From: Paenibacillus xylanexedens
GTDB lineage: Bacteria; Bacillota; Bacilli; Paenibacillales; Paenibacillaceae
Assembly: GCF_001908275.1 (NCBI RefSeq)
Contig: NZ_CP018620.1
Span: 2,976,001 to 3,040,000 of the forward strand
DNA length: 64,000 bases
Reading direction: 5' to 3'
In this document: piece after piece, positions 9,194-18,799 of the stretch
How positions within the stretch are numbered: position 1 is the first letter of the stretch
How the letters are laid out: each line of letters starts with the position of its first letter
Program-made: the position numbers and the translations under genes
Notes under the pieces: model-generated
The model's database searches: none
What the model was told of the DNA's origin: nothing
Seen by the model: only the letters and a program-made list of their open reading frames with translations

Positions 9194-10945
9194 ATGATAT
9201 TCAACTTTTATAAAATGTCCCTGAAAAAAAGAATACAGCTGCTGTACATTTTTCTCGTTGTCTTGTGCATCAGTGTGACCGGGATATGCTCTTATCTCTT
9301 TGCTGCACGAAGCATTGAGCAGAATGCACTTGAACTGAAACAAAGCATTCTGAACAAATCAGTACAGGTTATGGATGAACATCTAAGGCACATTGTTGTA
9401 TCCTCTTTTTCTTTTATGCTCAATGAAACGTTCACCCAGGTCATGAAGGACGTGGGAAAAAATAATACATCTCATTATTATCAGAATCTCTCGCTGCTGC
9501 AAACATCGTTTGCTCAATTGAAGCTCGTAGAGCCACTGATTGATACCGCATATTTGACAACACCCATCGGTGATTTTTTCTCGACCAAAGATTTTCCGAA
9601 TCGCAATAACTCATTCAACAAGGAATACGGACGCTACGTGAAGCTGCAAGGCTGGAATACGATGTGGTTTGGTTCACATCAGAGTGAATTGTTCCAATCC
9701 CAAGGAAATGTGTTATCTCTGTTGCTCAAACCCATTGTGATCGATAATCATACCTATTCGAATGTATATATGGTCGTCAATATGAAGGAAGAGGCGATGC
9801 GAGACATTCTGACGCAGGATCTCATGAATAACCAGATTCAACTGTTTTTGCTGCACAAAAACGGAAATGAAGTCATTCGGCCCAGGTCCCGAAATTACGA
9901 TTTCATTATGGAGCCTGACTTTACACAACAGTTTAGTCGTGACGATGCTGGGGATTTCACCTACAGGAACGATCAGGGGGAGGACATGCTTGTTAACTAT
10001 TCGGCATTGTCGATGAACGAGGATTGGGTCATGGTAAGTGTACAGTCCAAGGCTGACTTGTTGTCCCCCCTCCAAAAGATACGCTGGCTGGTCATCCTGA
10101 TCATGTTGTTTTGCATTTTACTCGCACTTGGGTTGTCCAGGCTGCTGGCCTCCGCTCTGCTGAAGCCACTGAACAAACTGCGACGCCTGATGGTTGAGGT
10201 GGAGTCCAATGATCTGGATGTACGGTTTCGCAGCAAGTATGACGATGAAGTCAGCGCTGTAGGGCATCGTTTCAATCGGATGTTGGACCAGATTCAGATT
10301 TTGTTTGAAGAAGTACGGACAACGGAGCAAGACAAACGGCGGTTTGAAGTCAAGGCGCTTCAGGCGCAGGTTGATCCTCATTTCCTCTACAATACCCTTA
10401 ATACGATGTTCTGGAAGAGTGAGAGCGGAGAGAAAAAGGATGTAAGTGAGATGATCGTCTCCTTATCCTTGTTATTCCGTCTGGGACTGAATGATGGGAA
10501 AGACATGACCAGTGTGGAGCAGGAGATCAAACATGTTGAACAATACATGCAGCTTCAGCAAAAATGTTATGAGGATCTGTTCGTTTATCGGATTGAGGTG
10601 GGGGACCCTTCTTGTTACGCTGTCGATATTTTAAAAATATTGCTTCAGCCCTTGGTCGAGAATTCCATCCTGCATGGATTCAGTGACAAAGAGGATTTGG
10701 GTGTTATCCTGATCCGCATTGATCGTGAGGGTGACACACTACGGCTGGAGGTGGCTGACAATGGATGTGGTATGGATGTAGCCAGTATCTATGCTGAGGA
10801 TGTTCCTGACGGGGGACGCAAAGGTTATGCCCTATCCAATCTCCATGGCAGATTAAGCCTGCACTATGGGGATGTGGCCTCAATTGTGTTTCATAGCAGT
10901 ACAGATGTGGGAACAACGGTTGTTATCACGATTCCGATCACCTGA
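9194..10945 (+). CDS. Sensor histidine kinase, YesM type
   Basis: A 583-residue membrane kinase. TM1 lies near residues 12-35, an extracytoplasmic sensor region of about 260 residues follows, TM2 lies near 295-317, then HAMP. The histidine box 'DPHFLYNTLN' (His near residue 394) is typical of the LytS/YesM class, and the ATPase domain carries the N box 'PLVENSILHGF' and the G box 'VADNGCGM'. I chose ATG 9194 behind AAGGAG; the in-frame extension to 9092 has no good site. The regulator gene starts 12 bp downstream. The pair probably senses the extracellular sugar, perhaps through the binding protein, and controls this locus. Confidence 0.88.
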   Translation: MIFNFYKMSLKKRIQLLYIFLVVLCISVTGICSYLFAARSIEQNALELKQSILNKSVQVMDEHLRHIVVSSFSFMLNETFTQVMKDVGKNNTSHYYQNLSLLQTSFAQLKLVEPLIDTAYLTTPIGDFFSTKDFPNRNNSFNKEYGRYVKLQGWNTMWFGSHQSELFQSQGNVLSLLLKPIVIDNHTYSNVYMVVNMKEEAMRDILTQDLMNNQIQLFLLHKNGNEVIRPRSRNYDFIMEPDFTQQFSRDDAGDFTYRNDQGEDMLVNYSALSMNEDWVMVSVQSKADLLSPLQKIRWLVILIMLFCILLALGLSRLLASALLKPLNKLRRLMVEVESNDLDVRFRSKYDDEVSAVGHRFNRMLDQIQILFEEVRTTEQDKRRFEVKALQAQVDPHFLYNTLNTMFWKSESGEKKDVSEMIVSLSLLFRLGLNDGKDMTSVEQEIKHVEQYMQLQQKCYEDLFVYRIEVGDPSCYAVDILKILLQPLVENSILHGFSDKEDLGVILIRIDREGDTLRLEVADNGCGMDVASIYAEDVPDGGRKGYALSNLHGRLSLHYGDVASIVFHSSTDVGTTVVITIPIT

Positions 10946-10956
10946 GGAGGGGCAGT

Positions 10957-12561
10957 ATGGGCCAATTGACGATGTGTGTTATGGATGATATCCAGGCGGT
11001 TGTAAAGGGCATATCTTCAACTATTCCGTGGGAAGATCATCAGGTTCGGATTGTAGGCACGGCGAGCAATGGAGAGCGCGGTTGGTCCTTGTTGCTGGAG
11101 CAGCAACCAGACATCGTGATCAGTGATATCAGGATGCCCAAGCTGAGCGGGCTGGAGCTAATGAAGCGGGCATTGGATGCCGGACTGCGAGCCAGATTTA
11201 TTTTCATCAGTGGTTATTCGGATTTCCAATATGCACAGGAGGCCATCAAGCTGGGTGCATCCGATTATTTGCTCAAACCGTTTACCCCTGAAGAAATACT
11301 CGGTGCGGTGTTGAAGGTAAGACAGGTGATTAAGGAAGAGCAGGCACAGTGCAAACAGTTGGAACAGTTGGAGCAGAAGGTGGAGAGCAGCAGCCAGTAC
11401 GAGCGTCACAGCTATCTACTGGGCTTGTTGCGTCATGAAATCGGGGGCTTCCTGAATGAAAGTCGCTGGAACGAGCTGCATATTGATCTCGATTCCTCCA
11501 ATCTTCTCGTCATGGTTATCGAGGTGGATGGTTATACGCGATATGGATACACGATGCATCTGGATGCCGAAATCGTTCCTTTTGCGGTCCAAAATATTGT
11601 GGGAGAAACCATAAACCGCTATACCAAGGGCGTTGTTTTACGGGAAAACCGATACCGGCTTGCAGCCATATTGAACACACCAAGCCACATAGATGTCTCC
11701 GAGCTACTGGAGCAATGCCGCCAAAATGTGGAGCGATTCAGCAAAAAAACAGTCTCGATTGGTGTTGGTACGATTGCCCGCAGACCACAGGAGATCTGGA
11801 CGTCCTACGCACATGCAGATCAGGCGATATCCTATCGTTTTTACAGTGAAGGAAATTGCATCCTCCAGTATGCTGAATTGGAGAATCAGGCCTGTGTGGC
11901 TCCGGTATATCCTTTGGAGAAGGAGAAAGAGCTTTTTTACGCCCTGAAATGTGGTAACGAGAGCACCTGTCACCGCATCATTGATGAAATTCTCGAAGAA
12001 TGGCAGGTTTCCGAAGGTTTTCCCGAGCCGCTCACGATGATTCGTTTGCTGTCTGGACTGGCTTTTGCCATCTACCGTGCCTTTTGTGATGAGATTACAG
12101 CAGAGGAACGCTTGCGTCTGGAGGCCGACCTGACAGTGCTTGAGGCGATGCGCTCCTTAACGTTTGAGGGATGGAGGGGATATATCAAGCATTTTAGCAG
12201 TATGGGTTGCGAGATTATGGACAAAAAACGACTCACCGATGTCAAACAGGCGATTAGCAAAGCACAGGAATATATCAGTCTGAATCTTGCAGAAAATCTG
12301 ACGCTGCATGCCTGTGCCCAATCCGTGCATTTAAGTCCGAGTTACTTTGCCAATGCCTTCAAAAAGGAAACGGGCATAACGCCGATTCAATATATTACTA
12401 AGATGAGGATGGAAAAGGCAAAAGAGTTGCTGGTTGCAGGTGTACAGGTGCAAGAGATCTGCCAGAGGCTGGGTTATGAGGACAGGCCTTATTTCAGCAG
12501 TTTGTTCAAGAAATATTGCGGCATGACGCCAACCTGCTTCCGACAAATGTATGAGAACTGA
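10957..12561 (+). CDS. Response regulator with AraC-type DNA-binding domain, YesN type
   Basis: A 534-residue regulator. The receiver domain (1-120) has acidic residues near the N-terminus ('VMDDIQ'), the phosphoacceptor aspartate in 'DIVISDIRMPKLSG' (near residue 56) and the lysine in 'DYLLKPF'. A central region of about 270 residues has no recognisable family. Two AraC helix-turn-helix units (about 430-534) include 'LHACAQSVHLSPSYFANAFK' and 'YEDRPYFSSLFKKYCGMTP'. ATG 10957 follows GAGGAGGGG. Partner of the adjacent YesM-type kinase; expected to activate the importer and lyase genes. Confidence 0.9.
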   Translation: MGQLTMCVMDDIQAVVKGISSTIPWEDHQVRIVGTASNGERGWSLLLEQQPDIVISDIRMPKLSGLELMKRALDAGLRARFIFISGYSDFQYAQEAIKLGASDYLLKPFTPEEILGAVLKVRQVIKEEQAQCKQLEQLEQKVESSSQYERHSYLLGLLRHEIGGFLNESRWNELHIDLDSSNLLVMVIEVDGYTRYGYTMHLDAEIVPFAVQNIVGETINRYTKGVVLRENRYRLAAILNTPSHIDVSELLEQCRQNVERFSKKTVSIGVGTIARRPQEIWTSYAHADQAISYRFYSEGNCILQYAELENQACVAPVYPLEKEKELFYALKCGNESTCHRIIDEILEEWQVSEGFPEPLTMIRLLSGLAFAIYRAFCDEITAEERLRLEADLTVLEAMRSLTFEGWRGYIKHFSSMGCEIMDKKRLTDVKQAISKAQEYISLNLAENLTLHACAQSVHLSPSYFANAFKKETGITPIQYITKMRMEKAKELLVAGVQVQEICQRLGYEDRPYFSSLFKKYCGMTPTCFRQMYEN

Positions 12562-12649
12562 AACCGATACGGATCGTCATTTTTCCCACCATGCAAAGTC
12601 AGAATGTCCCTCACCTCCATGAAAGCGTAGCGATTATCATTACGTTAAC

Positions 12650-12670
12650 GGATAACCAAACGGGTTGTCC
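12650..12670. promoter_or_regulatory. Inverted repeat upstream of the binding-protein gene, possible operator
   Basis: GGATAACC (12650-12657) and GGTTGTCC (12663-12670) form a dyad with one mismatch, 25 bp before the start codon. A CGTTAACG palindrome lies just upstream. It could be a regulator site or a small leader hairpin; this is suggested by position only. Confidence 0.3.
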
Positions 12671-12694
12671 AGACAAGCATAAGGGGGCATATCA

Positions 12695-14092
12695 ATGGTT
12701 AAAAAGTGGATGGTGACTACGCTGAGTGCATTGCTGGCGCTAAGTTTGGCAGGTTGTTCTGCTGACAGTGGTACTTCGGCAAATAGCGAATCGGGGACCA
12801 GCGGGGAGAATGCCGGAGGGAAAACCAAAATCATATATTGGACACCGGACCGCCATGATGCTGATTTTATGAAATCCAAGATCGATGAGTTCAACCAGAC
12901 GAACAAGGACAACATTGAAGTGGAGATGACCGTGATGGGGGACAACTATCCACAGGCGGTCGATATTGCTTTTGCCAGCAAGCAGGCACCCGATGTGCTG
13001 CAAGTTAATGATTTTCAGACGTATTATCAGAAGGGGTATCTCGCCCCGATCGATGGATACATGAGTGATGAGATGAAGGCCGTGTTTAAAGACAGCTTGA
13101 TTGAAAATAAAAATACGATTGATGGAAAAATATATTCCCTCCCCAATACAGGGCAGGTCTGGCGGCTTGTGTATAACAAGGATATTTTCAAAAAGGCAGG
13201 GATCGAGAGTCCGCCAAAAACGTTGGCTGATATGGTTGCGGATGCCAAAAAAATTACCGAAGTTGGTAAAAGTGAAGGCATCTATGGCTTTGCCAGCCCA
13301 TTCAAGAGTAGCAGCGGCTTCTGGAGAGCAGCCAATACGATTGCAGGTGCAAGCAATAATGTTGGTATTGATGGTTACAACTACAAGACTGGTCAATTTG
13401 ATTTTGGGATGTACAAGGATATCGCAATGGCGCTTCGTCAGATGAATCAGGATGGCAGCATGCTGCCAGGGGTTGAAAGTCTGGACATCGATCCACTCAG
13501 AGCCCAGTTTGCTCAAGGCAAAATCGGAATGTACATTAACCACTCCGGTGAACCAGGTGTATATAAAGATCAGTTTCCTACAAAAGAAAATTGGGCAGCC
13601 GCTCCTGTACCAACTAATGATGGAACGATCAAGGGCGCTTCACAAGTCATCGGGGGCTCCTACATCGGCATCAATGCAGATTCTGCCAACAAGGAAGCGG
13701 CATGGAAGTTTATGGCGTATGTGTACAGCACAGATCTTCAGAGTGAGTATTACGAAAAAGGATACGGAATCTCACTGATTCCTGCTGTATTAAGCTCTGA
13801 CAAAAAACCAAGCATTCCGGGCATTGAAGGTTTCCTGCCCAAACGTTATGATGCCATTTTCCCGGCAAATCCAAGTGTGGTAACTGAGAGTTCACTGGAA
13901 GGCACCAAATGGAGTGAGGCTTTTTCAATCTTTGTATTCACGGGTGGCGATCTCGATGCTGTGATCAAGGATCTGGATACAAGGTACAATGCAGCTCTGG
14001 AGAAAACCAAAGCGGCAGGGCTGACCAACATAACTGCTGATCCTTCGTTTGATTCTTCCAAACTTCAGGGTAAATTGTCCACAGAAGACTAA
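12695..14092 (+). CDS. Extracellular sugar-binding lipoprotein of an ABC importer (family 1)
   Basis: A 465-residue solute-binding protein. The N-terminus (MVKKWMVTTLSALLALSLAG) ends in the lipobox LAGC, with the lipidated cysteine near residue 21, then a Ser/Gly/Asn-rich tether. The mature part resembles family 1 binding proteins of oligosaccharide importers ('VMGDNYPQAVDIAFASKQAP', 'FQTYYQKGYLAPID'). Anchored outside the membrane, it would deliver substrate to the two permeases encoded at 7126-9089. ATG 12695 follows a GGGGG site. Substrate inferred from neighbours: uronate-containing oligosaccharide. Confidence 0.92.
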   Translation: MVKKWMVTTLSALLALSLAGCSADSGTSANSESGTSGENAGGKTKIIYWTPDRHDADFMKSKIDEFNQTNKDNIEVEMTVMGDNYPQAVDIAFASKQAPDVLQVNDFQTYYQKGYLAPIDGYMSDEMKAVFKDSLIENKNTIDGKIYSLPNTGQVWRLVYNKDIFKKAGIESPPKTLADMVADAKKITEVGKSEGIYGFASPFKSSSGFWRAANTIAGASNNVGIDGYNYKTGQFDFGMYKDIAMALRQMNQDGSMLPGVESLDIDPLRAQFAQGKIGMYINHSGEPGVYKDQFPTKENWAAAPVPTNDGTIKGASQVIGGSYIGINADSANKEAAWKFMAYVYSTDLQSEYYEKGYGISLIPAVLSSDKKPSIPGIEGFLPKRYDAIFPANPSVVTESSLEGTKWSEAFSIFVFTGGDLDAVIKDLDTRYNAALEKTKAAGLTNITADPSFDSSKLQGKLSTED

Positions 14093-14160
14093 TAAACGTT
14101 CATAGCGGCCGTGGTTTAACTACTTCGGTCGCTTATTCACAAGGAAAGGGGAAAAGCAAA

Positions 14161-14496
14161 ATGATTATTAATCATGCGTCTATCGATGCACATATCGTGA
14201 ACGAAACGAGTTCCCGCAAGATCTTGGGTATGGGCGGTACATTAATGATGGTGGAGGTTACCTTTGCTAAAGGTGGTATTGGAGAAGTTCACTCCCATGA
14301 TGCGCACGAGCAGGTCAGTTATATCGTCAAAGGCAGCTTTGAGGTACAGGTCGGTGAAGAAACTCACATCTTAAAAGCAGGGGACAGCTTTTATGCCGGT
14401 TTTAACGTCCCGCATGGGGTCAAGGCACTGGAGGACTCCGTCATTCTGGATGTGTTTACCCCGTTCCGTCAGGATTTCCTTGAGGCATCCCAATGA
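14161..14496 (+). CDS. KdgF-like cupin, likely unsaturated-uronate converting enzyme
   Basis: A 111-residue single-domain cupin. Metal ligands fit 'HSHDAHEQVSYIVKG' (two or three His plus Glu) and the late His in 'NVPHGVKALEDS', and the C-terminal 'VFTPFRQDFL' strongly recalls KdgF. KdgF proteins turn 4,5-unsaturated uronate monomers into linear keto sugars after pectate or alginate lyases act. The stop overlaps the start of the lyase gene by four bases (ATGA), implying translational coupling. The assignment is from remembered family motifs and context; a generic sugar-binding cupin is the alternative. Confidence 0.75.
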   Translation: MIINHASIDAHIVNETSSRKILGMGGTLMMVEVTFAKGGIGEVHSHDAHEQVSYIVKGSFEVQVGEETHILKAGDSFYAGFNVPHGVKALEDSVILDVFTPFRQDFLEASQ

Positions 14497-16415
14497 GCGA
14501 TTTTTACCTTTCGGCAACGGATCTGCAACGTGCTGCCCAATATTATGAAAAACATTTTCCGGAAGAAGCCCGAAATTCGCTCACGATTGCCAATCGTGCC
14601 ATCCTGAATGAATTTATCGTTCCTTATACCAACGATCTGAATCGCTGGATTCCGATGGGGACACCCGTGGACTGGCTTCACAACCCGACCAATGATCTGG
14701 AGTTCACATGGGGCATCAATCGACACTGGCATATGCTCGATCTGGGCAAGGCGTATCTGATGAAGGGCAATCCGCTATATGTAACAGCATTTATTGACCA
14801 CTTCCGTAGCTGGAGACAGCAAAACCCGGTACCTGTAAATCTGGTTTACGACGAGGCCGTGTTCTTTCAAAAACCCGGTCCTTGGCGTCTGCTGGAGACG
14901 GGACTACGTGTGCAGTCCTGGATATCGGCATATAAATATATGGAAGCGAGTTCACTGATAGACGAAGGATTTCAGGCGGAGTTTCAACAAGGTCTGGACG
15001 AGCACGCCGAGTTTTTGACCCGTTACCTCGGCAGCACGGAAATCAATCATGCCATTATGCATATGCAAGGCTTGTTCATGATCGCTACGTTCTACCACCA
15101 GCACCCGCGAAGTCCACACTGGCGTCAAGTGGCGATGGAACGTCTTGAGCTGTGTTTGCTGCATCAGTTGGGTGAAGAAGGGATACAGGTTGAACTGACA
15201 ACACATTACCACAATGCCAGCATCGAAATGTTTGGCACACCTTATCGGTTGGGCGAGATTTCAGGGCATCCTTTCTCGGCATGGTATGCCCGCTGTCTGC
15301 GCCAAATGGCTGCATTTACTGAGGCGCTGATCCGACCAGATCATCAGTCTACCGGTATTGGTGATTCGGATTGGGTTGGCGATGGACGACAACGACTGAC
15401 CCTGCTTGGCGCGATCATGGATGATGATGATTTGATGGCTCGCGGAACGGATAGCTCGGAGTGTCTCTGGTTGCTGGGTGTGGAGAAATATGAGCGATGC
15501 CTCCGACTACAGGCTGCTTCTTCTCCGGCGTTGTCGAGCCGGGCTTTTCCGCAGACCGGATATTATGTCATGAGGGACAAGTATCAATATCTTTTTTTTG
15601 ATGCAGCTGCCATGGGCGGAGCACACGGACATGCGGATGCGCTGAATGTAGAGTGGATGTGGAAGAACCAGCTTTTCTTCACGGACACCGGACGTTACAC
15701 GTATGAAGAAGGGGAATGGCGGCGGTATTTTAAAAGTACGCGGGCGCACAATACCGTCACGGTGGATGGTCTGGATCAGACACCTTATCTCTCCACACAG
15801 CAATGGGGTGAACCGGAGGCTCAGGCCACAACGCTACGTTGGGAGAGCAATGACAGCTATCACTTCATTGATGCTTCGCAGGATGGATATACACATTTGC
15901 CAGATCCAGTTACACATCGTCGGTGGATGCTGGCAGGGGTGGAGATCCCTTTACTACTCATTGTGGATTGGCTGGAGGCGGAAGCAGAGCATACTCTGGA
16001 GCAACGTTTTCACCTGCATCCGCAAGCGGATATTGCGTTGAGGATCAATGAAGCTGGAGAAATGACGGCGGATATGAGCTATGAGGCATCTTCCATAACG
16101 CTGACGATGCAATGGGTTACGGCGGGCATCGGGAAGGGAGCCTTCGCGTTGACGGAGCAGCCCGGCTGGGTATCTGAGGTATATGGTTCCAAGTCGGAAA
16201 CATCGGTCATCCAGGGCAAGACTGATTTCTCGGGTAAAGTGGGTATTCTGACGTTGTGCCTGCCTGCGGATCATATTGATCAGGTTACACGTGTTACCAC
16301 ATGCGAACTAGAACCTGACCTGATGAGATTGGCATTATCTTATGTGCAAGGTGAGGAAATAGGGTATATTGTGATTGACAACGACACGCTGCAATGGACG
16401 AAAGAACAGAAATAA
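14493..16415 (+). CDS. Heparinase II/III-family polysaccharide or oligosaccharide lyase
   Basis: A 640-residue lyase. The N-terminal alpha/alpha toroid (about 1-330) has the family 'INRHWHMLDLGKAYL' motif and 'TTHYHNASIEMFGTPY', which holds likely catalytic His and Tyr. The C-terminal beta-sandwich domain opens with 'GAHGHADALNVEW' and 'YFKSTRAHNTVTVDGLDQ', hallmark residues of heparinase II/III. There is no signal peptide, so it should act in the cytoplasm on imported oligosaccharides, producing the unsaturated uronate that the coupled KdgF-like protein would process. The glycan (alginate, heparinoid, hyaluronan or another uronan) cannot be told apart by sequence reading alone. Confidence 0.85.
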   Translation: MSDFYLSATDLQRAAQYYEKHFPEEARNSLTIANRAILNEFIVPYTNDLNRWIPMGTPVDWLHNPTNDLEFTWGINRHWHMLDLGKAYLMKGNPLYVTAFIDHFRSWRQQNPVPVNLVYDEAVFFQKPGPWRLLETGLRVQSWISAYKYMEASSLIDEGFQAEFQQGLDEHAEFLTRYLGSTEINHAIMHMQGLFMIATFYHQHPRSPHWRQVAMERLELCLLHQLGEEGIQVELTTHYHNASIEMFGTPYRLGEISGHPFSAWYARCLRQMAAFTEALIRPDHQSTGIGDSDWVGDGRQRLTLLGAIMDDDDLMARGTDSSECLWLLGVEKYERCLRLQAASSPALSSRAFPQTGYYVMRDKYQYLFFDAAAMGGAHGHADALNVEWMWKNQLFFTDTGRYTYEEGEWRRYFKSTRAHNTVTVDGLDQTPYLSTQQWGEPEAQATTLRWESNDSYHFIDASQDGYTHLPDPVTHRRWMLAGVEIPLLLIVDWLEAEAEHTLEQRFHLHPQADIALRINEAGEMTADMSYEASSITLTMQWVTAGIGKGAFALTEQPGWVSEVYGSKSETSVIQGKTDFSGKVGILTLCLPADHIDQVTRVTTCELEPDLMRLALSYVQGEEIGYIVIDNDTLQWTKEQK

Positions 16416-16420
16416 AAAAC

Positions 16421-16475
16421 AGTGAAGCAGGAGCAGATGCTCGCACTTGGCGAACATAGACTCCTGCTTTTTCTT
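16421..16475. terminator. Bidirectional terminator between lyase gene and ATP-grasp array
   Basis: AGCAGGAG (16426-16433) pairs with CTCCTGCT (16461-16468), extended by GTGAA/TTCAC-type flanking complementarity, with T runs at the right. It lies between two convergent stop codons. Confidence 0.8.
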
Positions 16476-16478
16476 CAC

Positions 16479-17657
16479 TCACTTGGCTTTCCTTTTTCTT
16501 TTTACTCTGGGTAATTTTTGCGTAACGGGCCTGGGAATGGCTGGCTTTCTGGCCGTTCCGGGAGGTCTGTTGCGATATACCCATAAGGCATACTCCAGCG
16601 GCTGAGTGATGGCTTTATAATAGATATCCCGCTCCCCGATGCGAGCGAATACTTCACGTGCAGGTTTGGGGTTAACTTCAAGCAGGTAGATACGCCCGCT
16701 TCTGTCAATCGCCAAATCCAGTGCCAACTCACATAGGTCCCCATACGTATCTTCCAGAAACGAAGCAACATCAATGCCGAATTTCTCTGCAGTTGTGTTA
16801 ATTTCTGCCCGGAGGTCGTCATCTTCGATCCATTGCTTCATGAGTCGGTCCATCGCTATTGCCTGACCGCCGCCATGCAGATTGGAGGTTACGCTTTTTT
16901 CTGCACCCATGCGTCCGGCACATCCAGTAAGCTCCCATTGTCCTTCACCGTTCTTCTGAACGAGCATGCGATAATCATGCACACGTCCATTCGGAAGCTG
17001 AAGTTGAATGCCCTTTTGTACAAGATACTTGTCTTTCATGTTCCAGTGCTGGAGCAACGCGCCAAGTCGTGATAAATGAACTTTACGTGGAGTGATGATA
17101 CGACGCTTCTGATCCCGCCCCTGAACAAGCACTGTATTAGCCTCGCTACTGCTGCGTTCAATGCGCAGAATACCACGTCCGCCTGTTCCATTAATGGGTT
17201 TGAGATAGACCAGAGAAGAAACTTTGAGCATCCGGTTTACATCGGACATATCCTGAAATAGAGCGGTTTCCGGCAGGTGTTCACGAAAGTTGGCTTTTTG
17301 TAAGAGGGTCTGATGGATGGTCCATTTATTGCGCAGTGGCCTGTTCAGAAAGAGCAGATGCCCATATTTCTCACGAAAAGCAAGCAATTGCTGGAACCTT
17401 CGGTTACGCTGAATCCGGCAGCGATCAAAGATTAGGTCCGGGAATGATCGCCACTCCCTGGACCAGCCTTTTCCCTCATGAAAAACCATGGCTTCAATTT
17501 GTTTGCCGCCGGGGTGTACGTCGGCTGGTGTGAATACATAGATATCGAGTCCCCGCTTGCGCCCTTCAAGAATCATTCTGCGATAAACGCTTCGTTCTTC
17601 AAGAGCGCGATGTTCATTTAAGTACAACGTCATAATGCCGAGAACAGGTGAGGACAC
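16479..17657 (-). CDS. YheC/YheD-family ATP-grasp protein, array member 5 (short form)
   Basis: 392 residues, the last gene of the array. ATP-grasp features: nucleotide loop 'YLKPINGTGGRGILRIE' near residue 150, core 'VHDYRMLVQKNGEGQWELTG' followed by 'SVTSNLHGGG', and metal site 'YLLEVNPKP' near residue 326. It matches the spore-coat-associated YheC/YheD family and is close in length to YheC of B. subtilis, with no extended N-terminal domain. I chose GTG 17657 because AAGGTGA is correctly placed for it; TTG 17663 lies too close. The C-terminus is a basic tail rich in Lys and Arg. It starts 35 bp after the preceding member. Reaction unknown. Confidence 0.82.
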   Translation of the reverse strand: MSSPVLGIMTLYLNEHRALEERSVYRRMILEGRKRGLDIYVFTPADVHPGGKQIEAMVFHEGKGWSREWRSFPDLIFDRCRIQRNRRFQQLLAFREKYGHLLFLNRPLRNKWTIHQTLLQKANFREHLPETALFQDMSDVNRMLKVSSLVYLKPINGTGGRGILRIERSSSEANTVLVQGRDQKRRIITPRKVHLSRLGALLQHWNMKDKYLVQKGIQLQLPNGRVHDYRMLVQKNGEGQWELTGCAGRMGAEKSVTSNLHGGGQAIAMDRLMKQWIEDDDLRAEINTTAEKFGIDVASFLEDTYGDLCELALDLAIDRSGRIYLLEVNPKPAREVFARIGERDIYYKAITQPLEYALWVYRNRPPGTARKPAIPRPVTQKLPRVKRKRKAK

Positions 17658-17692
17658 AAACAATCACCTTCTTTTTGCAGTATTCCTGTCTA

Positions 17693-18799
17693 TCATCGTT
17701 TGGACTGACGGGCAAGATAAGCGCTGTAGTGAAATATACGTTCCAATGACCGCCGTCTGATCTGTGGTTCATCAAACTTCATGGGCTTTGCATTGGCTTC
17801 GAAGAACCAGAGTTCCCCCAGGTCATCAATGCCCAGATCCATGGACATTTCTCCGAGCGTGAAACCTGATCCCCGTTCTACCTGTCTTGCGATCATTAAT
17901 GAAGTGGATTTCACACGTTTCATCAGGTTTGTTGACATTTCTTCGCCAAAAAGCTCGGTCAGCAGCTTCTCAGGGTCTTCTACGCTCCCGCCGCGCGGCA
18001 CATGCGTTGTAATGCTGCGGGAGCCAGCAAGTCTTGCTCCTACACCGGTTACGCTCCATTGGCCCTTGGTGTTCTTTTGTACAAGAACACGCAAATCGAA
18101 GGGGCGTTTACGAGAGGATGCCAGTTCAATGCCTTGTTGCATGATATAGGGCGTATGTCCGGTTTCTTTGCGAATTCGTGCCCATAACTTGGCAAGTGTA
18201 GATGCTTTATAGGTCGTGCTTCTACGTGTGGTTTGTATTTTGAGACGATAGGGAAGCCGTTCTTTTTCCTGAAATTTAAGCATCATGATTCCTTTGCCAG
18301 CTTTGCCGCTCTCGGGCTTAAGGTACAGATAGGGATACGCCCGTAGAACGGCACCCAGAGAAGAAGCACTTCGCATCCGCCGAGTATAAGGGATCAGTTG
18401 CTGAGTCGATTTGGATTTCCTGAGCCATTCGAACAGATCCCATTTGTTGAAAAAGAATGGGTTATACAGTTCGATTCCTGATTGCATGCATTCGTCAATT
18501 TTACGCTGCACGGAAGGTTTTCCTTCGTCTTCCCGGTTGGGAATACGATTGTACAGAACATGGGGAAGGGGGAAAGGTTGTGAAACCCACTTTCCACTCC
18601 CCTTGTTGTACGTATATCCTTTCACGGTTGGACCACTCACGTTCAGATCCCGTACAGTTACAATGTACACCACGTATCCCATGCTCTCGCCTGTCTGTAA
18701 GATATCTTGAAAATTTTGATGATTTCCCCTGAACATACGCTGTTTATCATGCATGGTCAAAACAGCAATGACAGGTTTGAAATCATCATGAAGGGTCAT
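17693..18799 (-). CDS. YheC/YheD-family ATP-grasp protein, array member 4 (short form)
   Basis: 368 residues. ATP-grasp features: 'YLKPESGKAGKGIMMLKF' near residue 158, 'FDLRVLVQKNTKGQWSVTG' and 'SITTHVPRGGS', metal site 'WFFEANAKP' near residue 333. I chose ATG 18799, which overlaps the stop of the previous gene by one base (TGATG) behind GAAGGAAGAG. A longer in-frame start at 18940 would extend over the previous gene with unrelated sequence. Translational coupling to member 3 suggests the two products are needed in fixed ratio or form a complex. Probably made in the mother cell during sporulation, by family membership. Confidence 0.82.
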   Translation of the reverse strand: MTLHDDFKPVIAVLTMHDKQRMFRGNHQNFQDILQTGESMGYVVYIVTVRDLNVSGPTVKGYTYNKGSGKWVSQPFPLPHVLYNRIPNREDEGKPSVQRKIDECMQSGIELYNPFFFNKWDLFEWLRKSKSTQQLIPYTRRMRSASSLGAVLRAYPYLYLKPESGKAGKGIMMLKFQEKERLPYRLKIQTTRRSTTYKASTLAKLWARIRKETGHTPYIMQQGIELASSRKRPFDLRVLVQKNTKGQWSVTGVGARLAGSRSITTHVPRGGSVEDPEKLLTELFGEEMSTNLMKRVKSTSLMIARQVERGSGFTLGEMSMDLGIDDLGELWFFEANAKPMKFDEPQIRRRSLERIFHYSAYLARQSKR

